A DNA stretch of 64,000 nt from Vreelandella arcis (GTDB lineage Bacteria; Pseudomonadota; Gammaproteobacteria; Pseudomonadales; Halomonadaceae): the NCBI RefSeq assembly GCF_900103865.1, contig NZ_FNII01000007.1:1-64000 (forward strand). The letters run 5' to 3'. The notes below the pieces were generated by a model that made no database searches, had not been told where the DNA came from, and saw nothing but the letters and a program-made list of their open reading frames with translations. Position numbers and translations under genes: made by a program. Shown one piece after another: positions 21,305-31,300 of this stretch (its first letter is position 1; every line of letters starts with the position of its first letter).

Positions 21305-21925
21305 GTGACGCTGTGTTTGCAAGGCCGCCAACTAGGCTGTGAACGCGATGATCGCTGGTTGTTTAGCGGCCTGGATATCGAGATCAACCACGGCGAAATA
21401 CTGCGTGTTACGGGCCCTAACGGCAGTGGTAAAACCACCCTGTTAAAAATACTCGCCGGGCAGCTCAATGATTTTTCGGGCGCGTTACACTGGAACGGTC
21501 AGCCGCTTAGCCAAGTAAGCGAACAGTTTGCCGCCAACATGCTTTACCTGGGCCATGCGCCCGGCGTGAGTGCGTGGCTAACGCCCCTGGAAAACCTGGC
21601 CTGGTACCAGGCGTTGCAGGGTGAGCGCGGCAGTGAAGAGCAGCGCGAAGCGGCCCTTGCTCGCATGGGGTTGCAGGGGTTGGAAGACACCCCCATCGGA
21701 CATTTGTCGGCAGGTCAGCAGCGTCGTGTGGCGCTGACAAGACTGAGCCTGACACCGCGAGCCTTGTGGGTGCTGGACGAGCCTTTTACAGCCATTGACC
21801 AGGCGGGTGTCGACGCCCTGGAAGCGCAGCTGGCAGCGCATGCCGACGCCGGGGGTGCCGTGGTCGTAACGACTCACCATGCACTGAATAATGCCCGTCC
21901 GCTATGTCATATTGCGTTGGGCTAA
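21305..21925 (+). CDS. ccmA: Cytochrome c biogenesis ATP-binding protein CcmA
   Basis: ATPase of the CcmABCD complex, which uses ATP hydrolysis to release haem-loaded CcmE. 206 residues. Walker A GPNGSGKTT has Lys43, the ABC signature is LSAGQQRRV and Walker B is LWVLDEP. It starts with GTG. It is the first gene of an unbroken ccmABCDEFGHI operon (21.3-28.4 kb) whose genes overlap or nearly touch. Confidence 0.95.
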   Translation: MTLCLQGRQLGCERDDRWLFSGLDIEINHGEILRVTGPNGSGKTTLLKILAGQLNDFSGALHWNGQPLSQVSEQFAANMLYLGHAPGVSAWLTPLENLAWYQALQGERGSEEQREAALARMGLQGLEDTPIGHLSAGQQRRVALTRLSLTPRALWVLDEPFTAIDQAGVDALEAQLAAHADAGGAVVVTTHHALNNARPLCHIALG

Positions 21926-21936
21926 AGGAGCCAGGC

Positions 21937-22671
21937 TTGCCGTCATCAGACACTACACCGCAGGTCGCGATCGTCAGCGAGTCAAAGGCTAAGCCGCGCC
22001 TTACGGTAGCGCTGAGAGCCACCTTGGTGCGTGAGCTTAGCCGCATGCGGCGACGGCGCGGCGAGGTGCTCAATCCCTTGGTGTTTTACGCCTTGGCGAT
22101 TAGCCTGTTCCCGCTGGGAATTTCCCCCGAGGCAGACCTACTGACAGCCATAGCCCCCGGGCTTTTATGGGTTATGGCACTATTTGCCACGCTGCTGTCG
22201 CTGGATGGGCTTTTCCGCAGCGATTTCGACGATGGCAGCCTCGAGCAGATGATGCTCTCGCCACAGCCGCTAGCGGCGTTAAGCGTTACCAAAGTGGCCG
22301 CGCACTGGTTGCTAACGGGCGTGCCGCTTGCTGTCATGGCGCCCTTGTTGGGCGTGATGCTGGCGCTACCGCTGCATAGTTATGGCGTATTGATGGTGTC
22401 GTTAGCATTGGGCAGTGCCAGCTTGAGCCTGATTGGCGGCATTGGCGCGGCATTAACCGTCGGTTTGCCCCGGGGTGGCGTGCTACTCTCGCTGTTGGTT
22501 CTGCCGTTGTATATTCCGGTACTGATTTTTGGCTCGGGGGCGGTTCAAGCGGCCGTCGTGGGAGACGCGGTATTGCCACATCTGGCAATGCTTGGCGCGT
22601 TACTGGCCGCTGCGTTGATATTCGCCCCCTGGGCGATTGCCGCGTCGCTGCGTATCAGTATTAACGGGTAG
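21937..22671 (+). CDS. ccmB: Haem exporter permease CcmB
   Basis: Membrane subunit of the CcmABCD haem-handling ABC complex. About six hydrophobic segments; conserved [32 protein letters not shown] and [20 protein letters not shown] start at TTG 21937, which has AAAGGAG six bases upstream, giving 244 residues. The alternative ATG at 21904 overlaps ccmA by 22 bases and has no ribosome site. It ends with LRISING, as the E. coli protein ends with LRISIQ. Confidence 0.93.
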   Translation: MPSSDTTPQVAIVSESKAKPRLTVALRATLVRELSRMRRRRGEVLNPLVFYALAISLFPLGISPEADLLTAIAPGLLWVMALFATLLSLDGLFRSDFDDGSLEQMMLSPQPLAALSVTKVAAHWLLTGVPLAVMAPLLGVMLALPLHSYGVLMVSLALGSASLSLIGGIGAALTVGLPRGGVLLSLLVLPLYIPVLIFGSGAVQAAVVGDAVLPHLAMLGALLAAALIFAPWAIAASLRISING

Positions 22672-22684
22672 GGATGGGCACTGT

Positions 22685-23425
22685 ATGTGGGGCTTGATAC
22701 ACAAGCTGGGTTCGCCCAAATGGTTTTATCAACTTAGCGCAACGCTTCAGCCTTGGTGCTGGGGAGCAGCAGCGCTACTGTTGCTGACCGGCACTTTGTG
22801 GGGGCTGGTCTTTGCGCCCGCCGACTATCAACAAGGCAACAGCTTCCGGATTATTTATGTGCACGTGCCGGCCGCCTTTTTAGCCCAGTCGGTGTTTGTT
22901 TTTATGGCCGGCGCGGGGCTTATTCACCTGGTGTGGAAAATCAAGATGGCCGATATGGCCGCCGCTGCTATGGCGCCGTTAGGCGCGGCGATGACGTTTG
23001 TCGCGCTGTTTTCCGGCGCCGTGTGGGGCGTGCCCACCTGGGGAACCTGGTGGATCTGGGACGCCCGGTTAACGTCCATGCTCATTCTGCTGTTTTTATA
23101 TATCGGTGTGATTGCCCTGCGTGGCGCTTTTGCTCGACGAGATAGCGGAGCGCGGGCGGCGTCGGTGCTCGCCATGGTCGGCGTGATTAATATTCCCATC
23201 ATTAAGTATTCCGTGGACTGGTGGTATACCTTGCACCAACCTGCGTCGTTTACGCTGACCTCTCGCCCCGCGATGCCGGTATCGATGTGGCTACCATTGC
23301 TTATTATGGTAGCGGGATTTTACTGTTTCTTTATTGCCCTAACGCTGATGCGTACGCGCAGTGAAATATTGCGCCGTGAAGCCCATACCCAATGGGTTCA
23401 AACGCTAGTGAAGGAGAGCCGCTAA
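22685..23425 (+). CDS. ccmC: Haem-handling membrane protein CcmC
   Basis: Inserts haem into CcmE at the outer face of the inner membrane. 246 residues, six membrane helices. The WWD tryptophan-rich motif is seen as [13 protein letters not shown], flanked by conserved histidines (IYVHVPAAF and [10 protein letters not shown]). The start at 22685 gives [15 protein letters not shown], the family N-terminus; earlier in-frame codons are overlap with ccmB. The TAA overlaps the ccmD ATG. Confidence 0.96.
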   Translation: MWGLIHKLGSPKWFYQLSATLQPWCWGAAALLLLTGTLWGLVFAPADYQQGNSFRIIYVHVPAAFLAQSVFVFMAGAGLIHLVWKIKMADMAAAAMAPLGAAMTFVALFSGAVWGVPTWGTWWIWDARLTSMLILLFLYIGVIALRGAFARRDSGARAASVLAMVGVINIPIIKYSVDWWYTLHQPASFTLTSRPAMPVSMWLPLLIMVAGFYCFFIALTLMRTRSEILRREAHTQWVQTLVKESR

Positions 23426-23637
23426 TGGCGTTTGCTTCGATTGCCGAGTGGCTGACAATGGGCGGCCACGGTGCTTACGTGTGGTCTGCCTGGGGAATGA
23501 CGGCTGCATTGATGGCGGGGCTGGTGCTGCATGCCCGGTTAGAACGACAGCAACTGATTGTCCAACTCAAGCGCCAGGCGCGCCGTCGCCAAGCGTCAAC
23601 GCAGCCAAGAGGGCCGGCCCATGACCCCGACGCGTAA
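23425..23637 (+). CDS. ccmD: Haem exporter protein CcmD
   Basis: Small single-span protein needed for releasing holo-CcmE from CcmABC. 70 residues: [20 protein letters not shown] leads into one membrane segment followed by a basic cytoplasmic tail. The start is set by AAGGAGA and by the TAATG overlap with ccmC; it overlaps ccmE by 17 bases. Confidence 0.92.
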   Translation: MAFASIAEWLTMGGHGAYVWSAWGMTAALMAGLVLHARLERQQLIVQLKRQARRRQASTQPRGPAHDPDA

Positions 23638-24115
23638 GCGCAAACTCTATGTGATCGTCATCTTGCTTAGTTTGGCTGCGGTGGCCATCGGACTGACGCT
23701 GTATGCGCTACGGGCGAATATTAATTTGTTTTTTAGCCCCGTGCAGATTGCCCAGGGCGAGGCACCGATGGAACGTTCAATACGCGCGGGCGGCATGGTA
23801 AAGCCGGGGTCTGTCTCCCGGGATGCCGAAAGCCTGAACGTTGCGTTTACCGTCACCGACTACGTTGATGATTTGCACGTGGAATACCAAGGCATACTGC
23901 CCGACCTGTTTCGCGAAGGGCAGGGTGTGGTGGTGGTGGGCGAGCTGCAGGGAGACGGCCATTTTCGCGCTGATAAAGTGCTGGCCCGCCACGATGAGAA
24001 CTACATGCCGCCCGAAGTCGCGCAAGCGCTGGAAGACGCCGGTTATTCACCCGCCGACTTTCAAGCAAAAGCCGACGAGGTAGGGCCACGACGTGAGAAC
24101 AGGGATGACACTTGA
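23621..24115 (+). CDS. ccmE: Cytochrome c-type biogenesis haem chaperone CcmE
   Basis: Periplasmic, membrane-anchored chaperone that carries haem covalently on a histidine to CcmF/H. 164 residues from ATG 23621. An N-terminal anchor follows basic MTPTRKRKLY; the OB-fold domain has GGMVKPGSV and VTDYVDD; LARHDENYMPPEV has the haem-binding His124 and nearby Tyr128. A longer in-frame reading upstream belongs to ccmD. Confidence 0.96.
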   Translation: MTPTRKRKLYVIVILLSLAAVAIGLTLYALRANINLFFSPVQIAQGEAPMERSIRAGGMVKPGSVSRDAESLNVAFTVTDYVDDLHVEYQGILPDLFREGQGVVVVGELQGDGHFRADKVLARHDENYMPPEVAQALEDAGYSPADFQAKADEVGPRRENRDDT

Positions 24116-24160
24116 TGTGCCCGAGTGCGTGACTGGCTTGAAGGGTAAATCGGAGCACCC

Positions 24161-26140
24161 ATGCTGATGCGAATACTGCCCGAAATTGGCCATTTTGCGT
24201 TGATCATTGCCTTGCTGATGGCCGTGGTGCAGGCGGTGCTGCCCTTGGCCGGCGCAGCTACTCGCCGACCGCTGTGGATGGCTTACGCGCAGCCGATGGC
24301 CACCGGTCAATTCGTGTTTGTGTTACTTGCCTATGGGTGTTTAACGGCGAGTTACTTGATGGACGACTTTAGCGTGGTCAACGTCGCCAACAACGCCAAT
24401 TCGCTACTGCCCTGGTATTACAAATTAAGTGCCGTGTGGGGCAATCACGAAGGGTCGGTGCTGCTGTGGAGTCTGATGCTGGCAGGCTGGGGGTGTGTGG
24501 CAGCCTGGTGGTCGCGGCACTTACCCCGCGACATGCTGGCGCGGGTGCTTGGAGTGCTGGGGCTCATTAGTGCGGGATTTTTGCTGTTCATGCTGCTGAC
24601 CTCCAACCCGTTTGAGCGGCATTTGCTGGATATTCCCGCCGATGGCGCCGACCTTAACCCTCTTTTGCAAGACATTGGACTGATCGTCCACCCGCCCATG
24701 CTGTATATGGGCTATGTCGGTTTTTCCGTGGTATTTGCGTTTGCCATTGCCGCCTTGCTCGGCGGGCGGCTAGATGCGGCGTGGACCCGCTGGGCGCGGC
24801 CCTGGACCAATGCCGCCTGGGCGTTTTTGACCGTGGGGATTGCTCTGGGTAGCTGGTGGGCCTACTACGAACTGGGCTGGGGCGGCTGGTGGTTTTGGGA
24901 TCCGGTGGAAAACGCCTCGTTGCTGCCATGGTTGACCGGCACGGCGTTAATGCACTCCTTGGCGGTTACCGAAAAGCGCGGCTCGTTTAAGAGCTGGACG
25001 GTGCTGCTGGCAATCGCCACCTTTTCACTCTCGTTGATGGGTACCTTTTTAGTTCGCTCCGGAGTGCTGACCTCGGTGCATGCCTTCGCCAATGACCCCT
25101 CGCGGGGGCTGTTTATCCTGGTGTTGCTGGCGGTGACCGTGACGCTCTCATTAGTGGTGTTTGCGCTGCGTGCCCCACGGGTGAGCCATAAAGTTGGCTT
25201 TAACTGGTTGTCACGGGATGCGCTACTGCTGATTAATAACGGCCTGCTGATCACCATGACGATGACGGTGCTGTTGGGCACGCTGTATCCGTTGATCCTG
25301 GATTCGCTGGGGCTGGGGAAAATCAGCGTGGGGCCGCCTTACTTTAATACGCTGTTTGTACCGCTAACGGTGATCACCTGTTTGTTTATGGGCTTGGGGC
25401 CTGCCGCACGCTGGAAGACCACATCGCCCGGCGAGCTATTGCGTCGGCTATGGCTTGCCGGGCTGGCGGCACTGGTGCTGGGGGCGCTGATTCCGCTGGT
25501 GTACCGGGGCGAGTGGAACCTCTGGGTCACATTGGGCTTGTCTGCCGCGCTGTGGATCGTACTGTCGTTGGTGCGCGATCTGTTCGATAAACTGCTTCAT
25601 AGACGTTCTGTGTGGGCCGGGCTGCGCGCGCTATCGTTGGCTTATTGGGGCATGGTGCTAGGCCATTTAGGCGTGGCGGTGACGATTATTGGCGCAACCG
25701 TGGTGTCGCATTACGCGGTGGAGCGCAACGTGCGCATGTCGCCGGATACCCGCGTCGAGGTGGCGGGCTATCAGTTTACTTTGACCGAACTCACCGACCG
25801 TCGAGGCCCCAACTACCTGGCCGATGCGGCGGTGATTGAGGTTCAGCGCGGTGACAGCCAGCGGCGTTTTTTGATGCAGCCAGAAAAGCGGCTTTATCTC
25901 GCGACCGGCATGCCCATGACCCAGGTAGCGCTGCGCCCCGGCCTTTTCCGCGATCTTTATGTAGCCATGGGCGAAGACTTAGGCGATGGCAGTTGGGCGA
26001 TGCGTATCCAATACAAGCCGTTTGTGCGTTGGTTGTGGCTGGGGGGATTGCTGATGGCGCTGGGCGCGGTGTTGGCGGTTGCCGATAAACGCTACCGGCA
26101 AGTACGCCCGGCCAGGTTGGCGCAGGAGGGCAAGGCATGA
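24161..26140 (+). CDS. ccmF: Haem lyase subunit CcmF
   Basis: Large membrane protein of the haem ligation complex that attaches haem to apocytochrome c with CcmH/I. 659 residues and about 14-15 membrane helices. WWD motif GWGGWWFWDPVENAS, conserved NHEGSVLLW and a large periplasmic loop near the C-terminus. GGAG precedes the ATG. It overlaps ccmG by four bases. Confidence 0.97.
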   Translation: MLMRILPEIGHFALIIALLMAVVQAVLPLAGAATRRPLWMAYAQPMATGQFVFVLLAYGCLTASYLMDDFSVVNVANNANSLLPWYYKLSAVWGNHEGSVLLWSLMLAGWGCVAAWWSRHLPRDMLARVLGVLGLISAGFLLFMLLTSNPFERHLLDIPADGADLNPLLQDIGLIVHPPMLYMGYVGFSVVFAFAIAALLGGRLDAAWTRWARPWTNAAWAFLTVGIALGSWWAYYELGWGGWWFWDPVENASLLPWLTGTALMHSLAVTEKRGSFKSWTVLLAIATFSLSLMGTFLVRSGVLTSVHAFANDPSRGLFILVLLAVTVTLSLVVFALRAPRVSHKVGFNWLSRDALLLINNGLLITMTMTVLLGTLYPLILDSLGLGKISVGPPYFNTLFVPLTVITCLFMGLGPAARWKTTSPGELLRRLWLAGLAALVLGALIPLVYRGEWNLWVTLGLSAALWIVLSLVRDLFDKLLHRRSVWAGLRALSLAYWGMVLGHLGVAVTIIGATVVSHYAVERNVRMSPDTRVEVAGYQFTLTELTDRRGPNYLADAAVIEVQRGDSQRRFLMQPEKRLYLATGMPMTQVALRPGLFRDLYVAMGEDLGDGSWAMRIQYKPFVRWLWLGGLLMALGAVLAVADKRYRQVRPARLAQEGKA

Positions 26141-26664
26141 CGCGACGTTTACTTTTGCTGCTGTTACCGGTGATGTTTTTAGGCTTGGCGCTGTTTTTCT
26201 ACGTGCGCTTATCCGAGGATCCAACGGGGCGCGACTCGGCGCTCATGGCGCGCGACTTTCCCGCCTTTGAGGCCACGACGCTAAAAGACGACCAACGGCG
26301 GGTTGACCAATCGCTACTGACCGGCGAAGTGACGCTCGTCAATGTGTGGGGAGAATGGTGCCCCGCCTGTCGGCAAGAAATGCCGCAACTCCTCTCACTC
26401 GCCGACCGGGGTATTCGCCTTGTCGGCATCAATTACCGCGACACCCGCGAAAAGGGGCAAGCGTTTTTAGATGAATTTGGCGATCCGTTCGCGATAAATA
26501 TTTTTGACCCCGAGGGCGAGCTTGGGTTTGAGCTTGGCGTCATCGGCGCGCCGGAAACCTTTCTGGTCGATGCCGAGGGCGTGATTCGCTACCACCATAA
26601 AGGCTATGTGTCGCCTGAGGATGTTCAAGGCCGATTGCTGCCGGAGGTGGCGAAATGGCGCTAA
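26137..26664 (+). CDS. ccmG: Thiol:disulfide interchange protein CcmG (DsbE)
   Basis: Membrane-tethered periplasmic thioredoxin that keeps apocytochrome and CcmH cysteines reduced. 175 residues: an N-terminal anchor (about 5-24), then a thioredoxin fold with GEWCPACRQE (Cys75, Cys78) and the cis-proline region GVIGAPETFLVD. It overlaps ccmF by four and ccmH by ten bases. Confidence 0.96.
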   Translation: MTRRLLLLLLPVMFLGLALFFYVRLSEDPTGRDSALMARDFPAFEATTLKDDQRRVDQSLLTGEVTLVNVWGEWCPACRQEMPQLLSLADRGIRLVGINYRDTREKGQAFLDEFGDPFAINIFDPEGELGFELGVIGAPETFLVDAEGVIRYHHKGYVSPEDVQGRLLPEVAKWR

Positions 26665-27125
26665 TTCGCTTAATCAGTCTGACGGTGCTTATCTGCTTGG
26701 CGTTGCCGGCCTGGTCGGCAGGTATTGAACTGCGCGAGTTTGATGACCCGGTCACGGAGCAGCGCTATCGCGATTTAACCGCCTCAATGCGCTGTCCATT
26801 GTGTGAGAACCAAGCCATTGATGATTCCGATGCGCCTATTTCGGCGGACATGCGCGACCGGGTTTACCAACTGCTGAACGCCGGGCAATCGGATACTGAA
26901 ATTATCCACCATATGGTTCAGCGGTTTGGCGATTACGTTCTCTATAATCCCCGCCTTGAGCGCCGCACCTATCTGCTGTGGGGGCTACCGGTGGGGCTTT
27001 TGATGGTGACGGGCTTGGTAGTGGCATTGATTGTACGCGCCCGTCGCCATGCCTCGACGAAGGCATTAACCTCTGACGAACAGGCACGCCTGAAGGCCTT
27101 GATTGAGCGCAAGGAGGCCCCGTGA
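26655..27125 (+). CDS. ccmH: Cytochrome c-type biogenesis protein CcmH
   Basis: Redox partner in the haem ligation complex. 156 residues: signal peptide/anchor (about 1-22), periplasmic three-helix domain with the LRCPLC-like motif MRCPLCENQAI (Cys47, Cys50), YGDYVLYNP-like FGDYVLYNPRL, then one membrane span and a basic tail. It represents the N-terminal half of the fused E. coli CcmH; the C-terminal half is the separate ccmI next door. Confidence 0.95.
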   Translation: MALIRLISLTVLICLALPAWSAGIELREFDDPVTEQRYRDLTASMRCPLCENQAIDDSDAPISADMRDRVYQLLNAGQSDTEIIHHMVQRFGDYVLYNPRLERRTYLLWGLPVGLLMVTGLVVALIVRARRHASTKALTSDEQARLKALIERKEAP

Positions 27126-28366
27126 CGCTGCTATGGATAGCGCTTGCTGGCGTCTTGTTGCCCGCGCTGTGGCTGTTGGTGCTGCCGTTGCGCACGGCGC
27201 GCCGGTGGCAGGCTGAGCAACTGGCTTTTGAAAATGAAGACGCCGCCGCTGAGCAAAATGTGGCGATCTTTGAACGCCGCTTGAGCGCGCTTACCACTGC
27301 CTATGACGAAGGCAAAGTGAACCAGCGCCAGTTCGAAGACGACAAACTCGCCCTGGAGCGTAGTTTGTTAGAAGATACTGCCGCTACGCGACGCAGGCCG
27401 CTTAAATCCCACCAGGCGGGTCGGTTGGCCGTTCCGCTGGTCATGCTCGCCCTGGTTGCGGTTAGCGTGATCTGGTACCAGCACCAAGGCGCGGAAGATG
27501 ATTTGATCCTGTGGTCGATTGGTCAGGACGTGCGAGCGGATCCAGATGGCTCACGCGCTATGTACATTGAGCGGCTGGAAGCCCAGGCATTACAACAGCC
27601 GGGCAACCCTAATCTGTGGCGCACTTTGTTTCCGCTTTACCGGGAAACCGAACAAATGGATAGCGCCGTCAATGCGCTGGAGCGTTTGATCGCCCTGGAA
27701 GGTCGCTTACCGCCGTTACTTGCCCAACTTGCTCAGTTGCGTTTCTTTATGGCCGAGCGCGAACTGACCGACGAAGTGCAGGCCTTGACCGATGAAGTGC
27801 TGGAGGTTGATCCCCGTCAGCCCACCGTGCTCGGCATCTTGGGGATTCACGCTTTTGACCAGGGCGATTACGAGATGGCCGTCGACCGCTGGCGGCGGGC
27901 CGTGGCCAACGTTGAGAACCCCGAGATGGCCGCGTCGCTCCGCGAAGGCATTCAAACCGCCCAAGCGCGCCTTGGACAGTCGACCGAGCCAGCCGCTGAG
28001 GAAACCACTGGGCGAGGGGTGCGGGTCAACGTCACGCTTGACCCTGATTTGGCGAGTCGCATTGACGCCGATGATAAAGTCTTCATCATTGCGCGGGATC
28101 TGGCGGGCGAGCGTCCGCCGCTGGCGGTGGTTCAGGGCTTGGCGTCCGAACTGCCGATGACCGTTGAACTGGACGATCGCGCGGCCATGATGGACGATGC
28201 GCAGATTTCCCAAGTGCGCGAGGTTCGCCTGATGGTGCGGGTCTCGCCAAGTGGCCAGGCAACGCCCCAGCCGGGGGATTTATGGGGCGACGTCGACGGA
28301 GTCGAGGTGGGCCCGCTTGACGCACAAGAGGCTACTGAGGTGATCATTAATCGTGTTTTCGAGTAA
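27122..28366 (+). CDS. ccmI: Cytochrome c biogenesis protein CcmI (CycH type)
   Basis: Holds apocytochrome c for the ligation complex. 414 residues: two membrane spans in the first ~125 residues separated by a cytoplasmic helical loop, then a periplasmic TPR domain (LWRTLFPLYRETEQMDSAVNAL and GILGIHAFDQGDYEMAVDRW units) and a C-terminal beta-rich domain that is longer than in minimal CcmI. It overlaps ccmH by four bases and is the last gene of the operon; smc follows after a short gap. Confidence 0.93.
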   Translation: MTLLWIALAGVLLPALWLLVLPLRTARRWQAEQLAFENEDAAAEQNVAIFERRLSALTTAYDEGKVNQRQFEDDKLALERSLLEDTAATRRRPLKSHQAGRLAVPLVMLALVAVSVIWYQHQGAEDDLILWSIGQDVRADPDGSRAMYIERLEAQALQQPGNPNLWRTLFPLYRETEQMDSAVNALERLIALEGRLPPLLAQLAQLRFFMAERELTDEVQALTDEVLEVDPRQPTVLGILGIHAFDQGDYEMAVDRWRRAVANVENPEMAASLREGIQTAQARLGQSTEPAAEETTGRGVRVNVTLDPDLASRIDADDKVFIIARDLAGERPPLAVVQGLASELPMTVELDDRAAMMDDAQISQVREVRLMVRVSPSGQATPQPGDLWGDVDGVEVGPLDAQEATEVIINRVFE

Positions 28367-28384
28367 TTCCAGCGTGTGCGTTCA

Positions 28385-31300
28385 ATGCGTTTAACGTCGA
28401 TACGTTTAGTCGGGTTTAAATCGTTCGTCGATCCGGTCACCGTTCCTTTCGACGGCAATATGACCGCTATCGTCGGGCCAAACGGCTGCGGTAAATCGAA
28501 TATTATCGATGCCGTACGCTGGGTCATGGGGGAATCGTCGGCCAAAACCCTGCGCGGCGAGTCCATGGCCGACGTCATCTTTAACGGCTCGACGGGTCGT
28601 AAGCCGGTAGGCCAAGCCTCTATCGAGCTTAAGTTTGATAACCGCGATGGTGCTATGGGCGGCGTTTACGCCCAATATGCCGAAATTGCGGTGAAGCGGC
28701 TGGTGACCCGTGACGGTCAGTCCAATTACTTTTTTAATGGCCAAAAGTGCCGCCGTCGGGATATCGCCGACCTGTTTATGGGCACCGGGTTAGGCCCGCG
28801 TTCCTACGCAATTATCGGCCAGGGAATGATTTCGCGGCTGATCGAAGCCCGTCCGGACGACCTGCGCGCCACCTTGGAAGAAGCCGCTGGCATTTCCAAG
28901 TACAAAGAGCGCCGGCGCGAAACCGAAAACCGCATGCGCCGTACCCAGGAAAACCTAGAGCGGCTTGACGACATCCGCGAAGAACTGGATAAGCAGCTTG
29001 AGCGGCTACAGCGCCAGGCCGAGGCCGCCAAACGCTACCAAGCGTTAAAACAGCAGGAATTTCAGCTCAAAGGCGAACTAGCGCTGCTCAGGGGAAGAGC
29101 CCTGCGGGCGGAGCAAACTCACCAAGAGAGCCGTGTGCGTGAGCTGGAAATCGCCGTGGAAAAAGACGTGTTTGGCGTTCGCCAGTGTGAAACGCGTTTA
29201 GAGCAGGCCCGTGAACAACACGACGAACTGGCCGGCGTACTTGACCGCCATCAACAGCAGTTTTTTGATACCACCACGCGCATTGCCCGCCTGGAACAGG
29301 ATCAAGCCCATCGCCGCAGTCGAGAGAGCCAACTGGCCAATGACATAGCGGCGGCACGCCGCGATCTCGACGAACAGCGCCGGGTGAGTGAGGGCGACCA
29401 GCAACGCTTAGCCACCATTGAGGAGCGTCTTGACGAATTGCTGCCCGAGCATGAAGCGCTTGAAGAGCAGTTGGAAACCCTGGAACAAACGCTAGCCGAT
29501 GCCAGCCCTGCCCTGGAAGCCGCTGAACAGCAGTGGGCCGATGCCGATAATCGCTGGCGCGATGCCAGCCGCGAAGCCGAGCGCAGCCAGGATCAGCTAC
29601 GCGATTTAGAGCAGCGCATTGCCCGCCTACAAGCCGAGCGTCAGCGCCGCCGTCAACAGCGCGGCGATCTCGCCGACCTGACCGCATTACGTGGCGAGCA
29701 CGAAGAGTGTCAGGCGCAACGAGAAGAAGCTGAACAGCGCGCCGAGGCGTTCCAAACCGAGCGTGACCAATGGCAGCAACGCTACAGCGATGCCAAAGCC
29801 GCCTACCAGCAGGCCACCCAAACCCGCGACCAACAGCGTGCCGACCTTAGCCAACGCCAAGGCGAGCTTGCCTCGCTGCAGGCGTTGATCGACGCTGCGC
29901 TTGCCGATCACGATCCTCATTTGAGCGCGACCCTAGACGCCCACGGCTTAGCCGATGCGCCGCGGCTGGGTGAAGCCATCAGCGTTGCGCCGGGGTGGGA
30001 GCGTGTCATTTCTTGGCTGCTTGCCCCTTGGCTTAATGCCCGCATGGTCTCCGCCGATCAATTAACGGCGCTACCTGAAGCGCTGGCCACCGATTGGTGT
30101 TTGATTGACCAAGCATCGCCGCCGTCTTCCTCCGGGCAGCGCCTGGATACACTGGTCAGCGGTGCTGGTGCATTGGGTGAATGGTTGGCGAGTATTCACT
30201 ACGTTGAGGAAGGCGCTGATGCCGACGCCTTGTTGGACACGCTTGCGCCCGGTGAAAGCGTGGTCAGCCGTGACGGCGTTTGGCGGGGGCGTGGCTGGCT
30301 GCATCAGCAGGCCAACGGGGAAGGCGTGGATGCGCTATTGGTTACCCGGCGTCGCTACGACGAACTGGCCGCCAGCCGAGAGCAAGAAGAACACGCGCTG
30401 GCGCTGGCCGAAGAGGAGTGCGAAGCCGCCAGCGAGACGATTGAGGCACTGGAGCGCGCTCGTGAACAGCAGGCAGAAGAAGAACGTGCCCATGCGGCCA
30501 ATCTTCAGCAACTGGCGATAAAAGAGCAAAGCCTGGCTCAGCGCCTGGAGCACTTGGAAAACCGGGCCACTGAGTTAGATGAAGAGCTCAACCAGCTACG
30601 GGAAGATGAAGAAGAGTTAGCGCTTACTCTTGAAGAGCAGCGTGCCCGCTGGCATAGCGCTATGGAGCAGCTTGAAATAGCCGCCGAGGCCCGCGACGCC
30701 AGCGCCGAGCAGCGCAGCGGCCAGCGGGAGCAGCGCGAACGTCTTAACCAACAGCATGCACCGCTCAAAGCCAGCCAGCAGGCCTTGGCGCTAGAGCGTG
30801 AGCGGCTCAGCGCTGAACAAGATAGCCTGCGCTCGCAGCAGGCCCGCAGCAGCGATAGTGAAGAGCGTCTCGCACAACGGATCGAGGAGTTAGAAGCCTC
30901 TCGTGAAACGTTATTAGAGCCTGACGAGTTAGCCGCCGAAGAGCTTGAAGAGTTGTTGTATCAGCGCGAACAGCAGGAACAACGCTTAAACGACACCCGT
31001 CAACAAACTCAAGCGTTGGTTGATCAGCTACGTAACGACGAACTGACCCGTCAGCAGCACGAGCGCAACTTGGAACACAGCCGCGAGCAACTTCAGCAGC
31101 GGCGTATGGATGCTCAAGCGCTGGCCTTAAAAGCCGCCACTCAGGACGAGCAACTGGCCGAATTAGGCCACGATGTCGAGACGCTAACCGAACAACTGGC
31201 AAGCGATGCCAGTGAAACCGACTGGCAGGAACGTTTAGAAAACACCTCAGACAAAATCCGCCGTTTAGGGGCCATTAACTTGGCGGCGATTGAAGAGTAT

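Noticed and set aside
29088..29687. 199-codon minus-strand frame inside smc
   Set aside because: Reverse shadow of the smc coiled-coil coding region; Arg/Gly/Pro composition is typical of such shadows.
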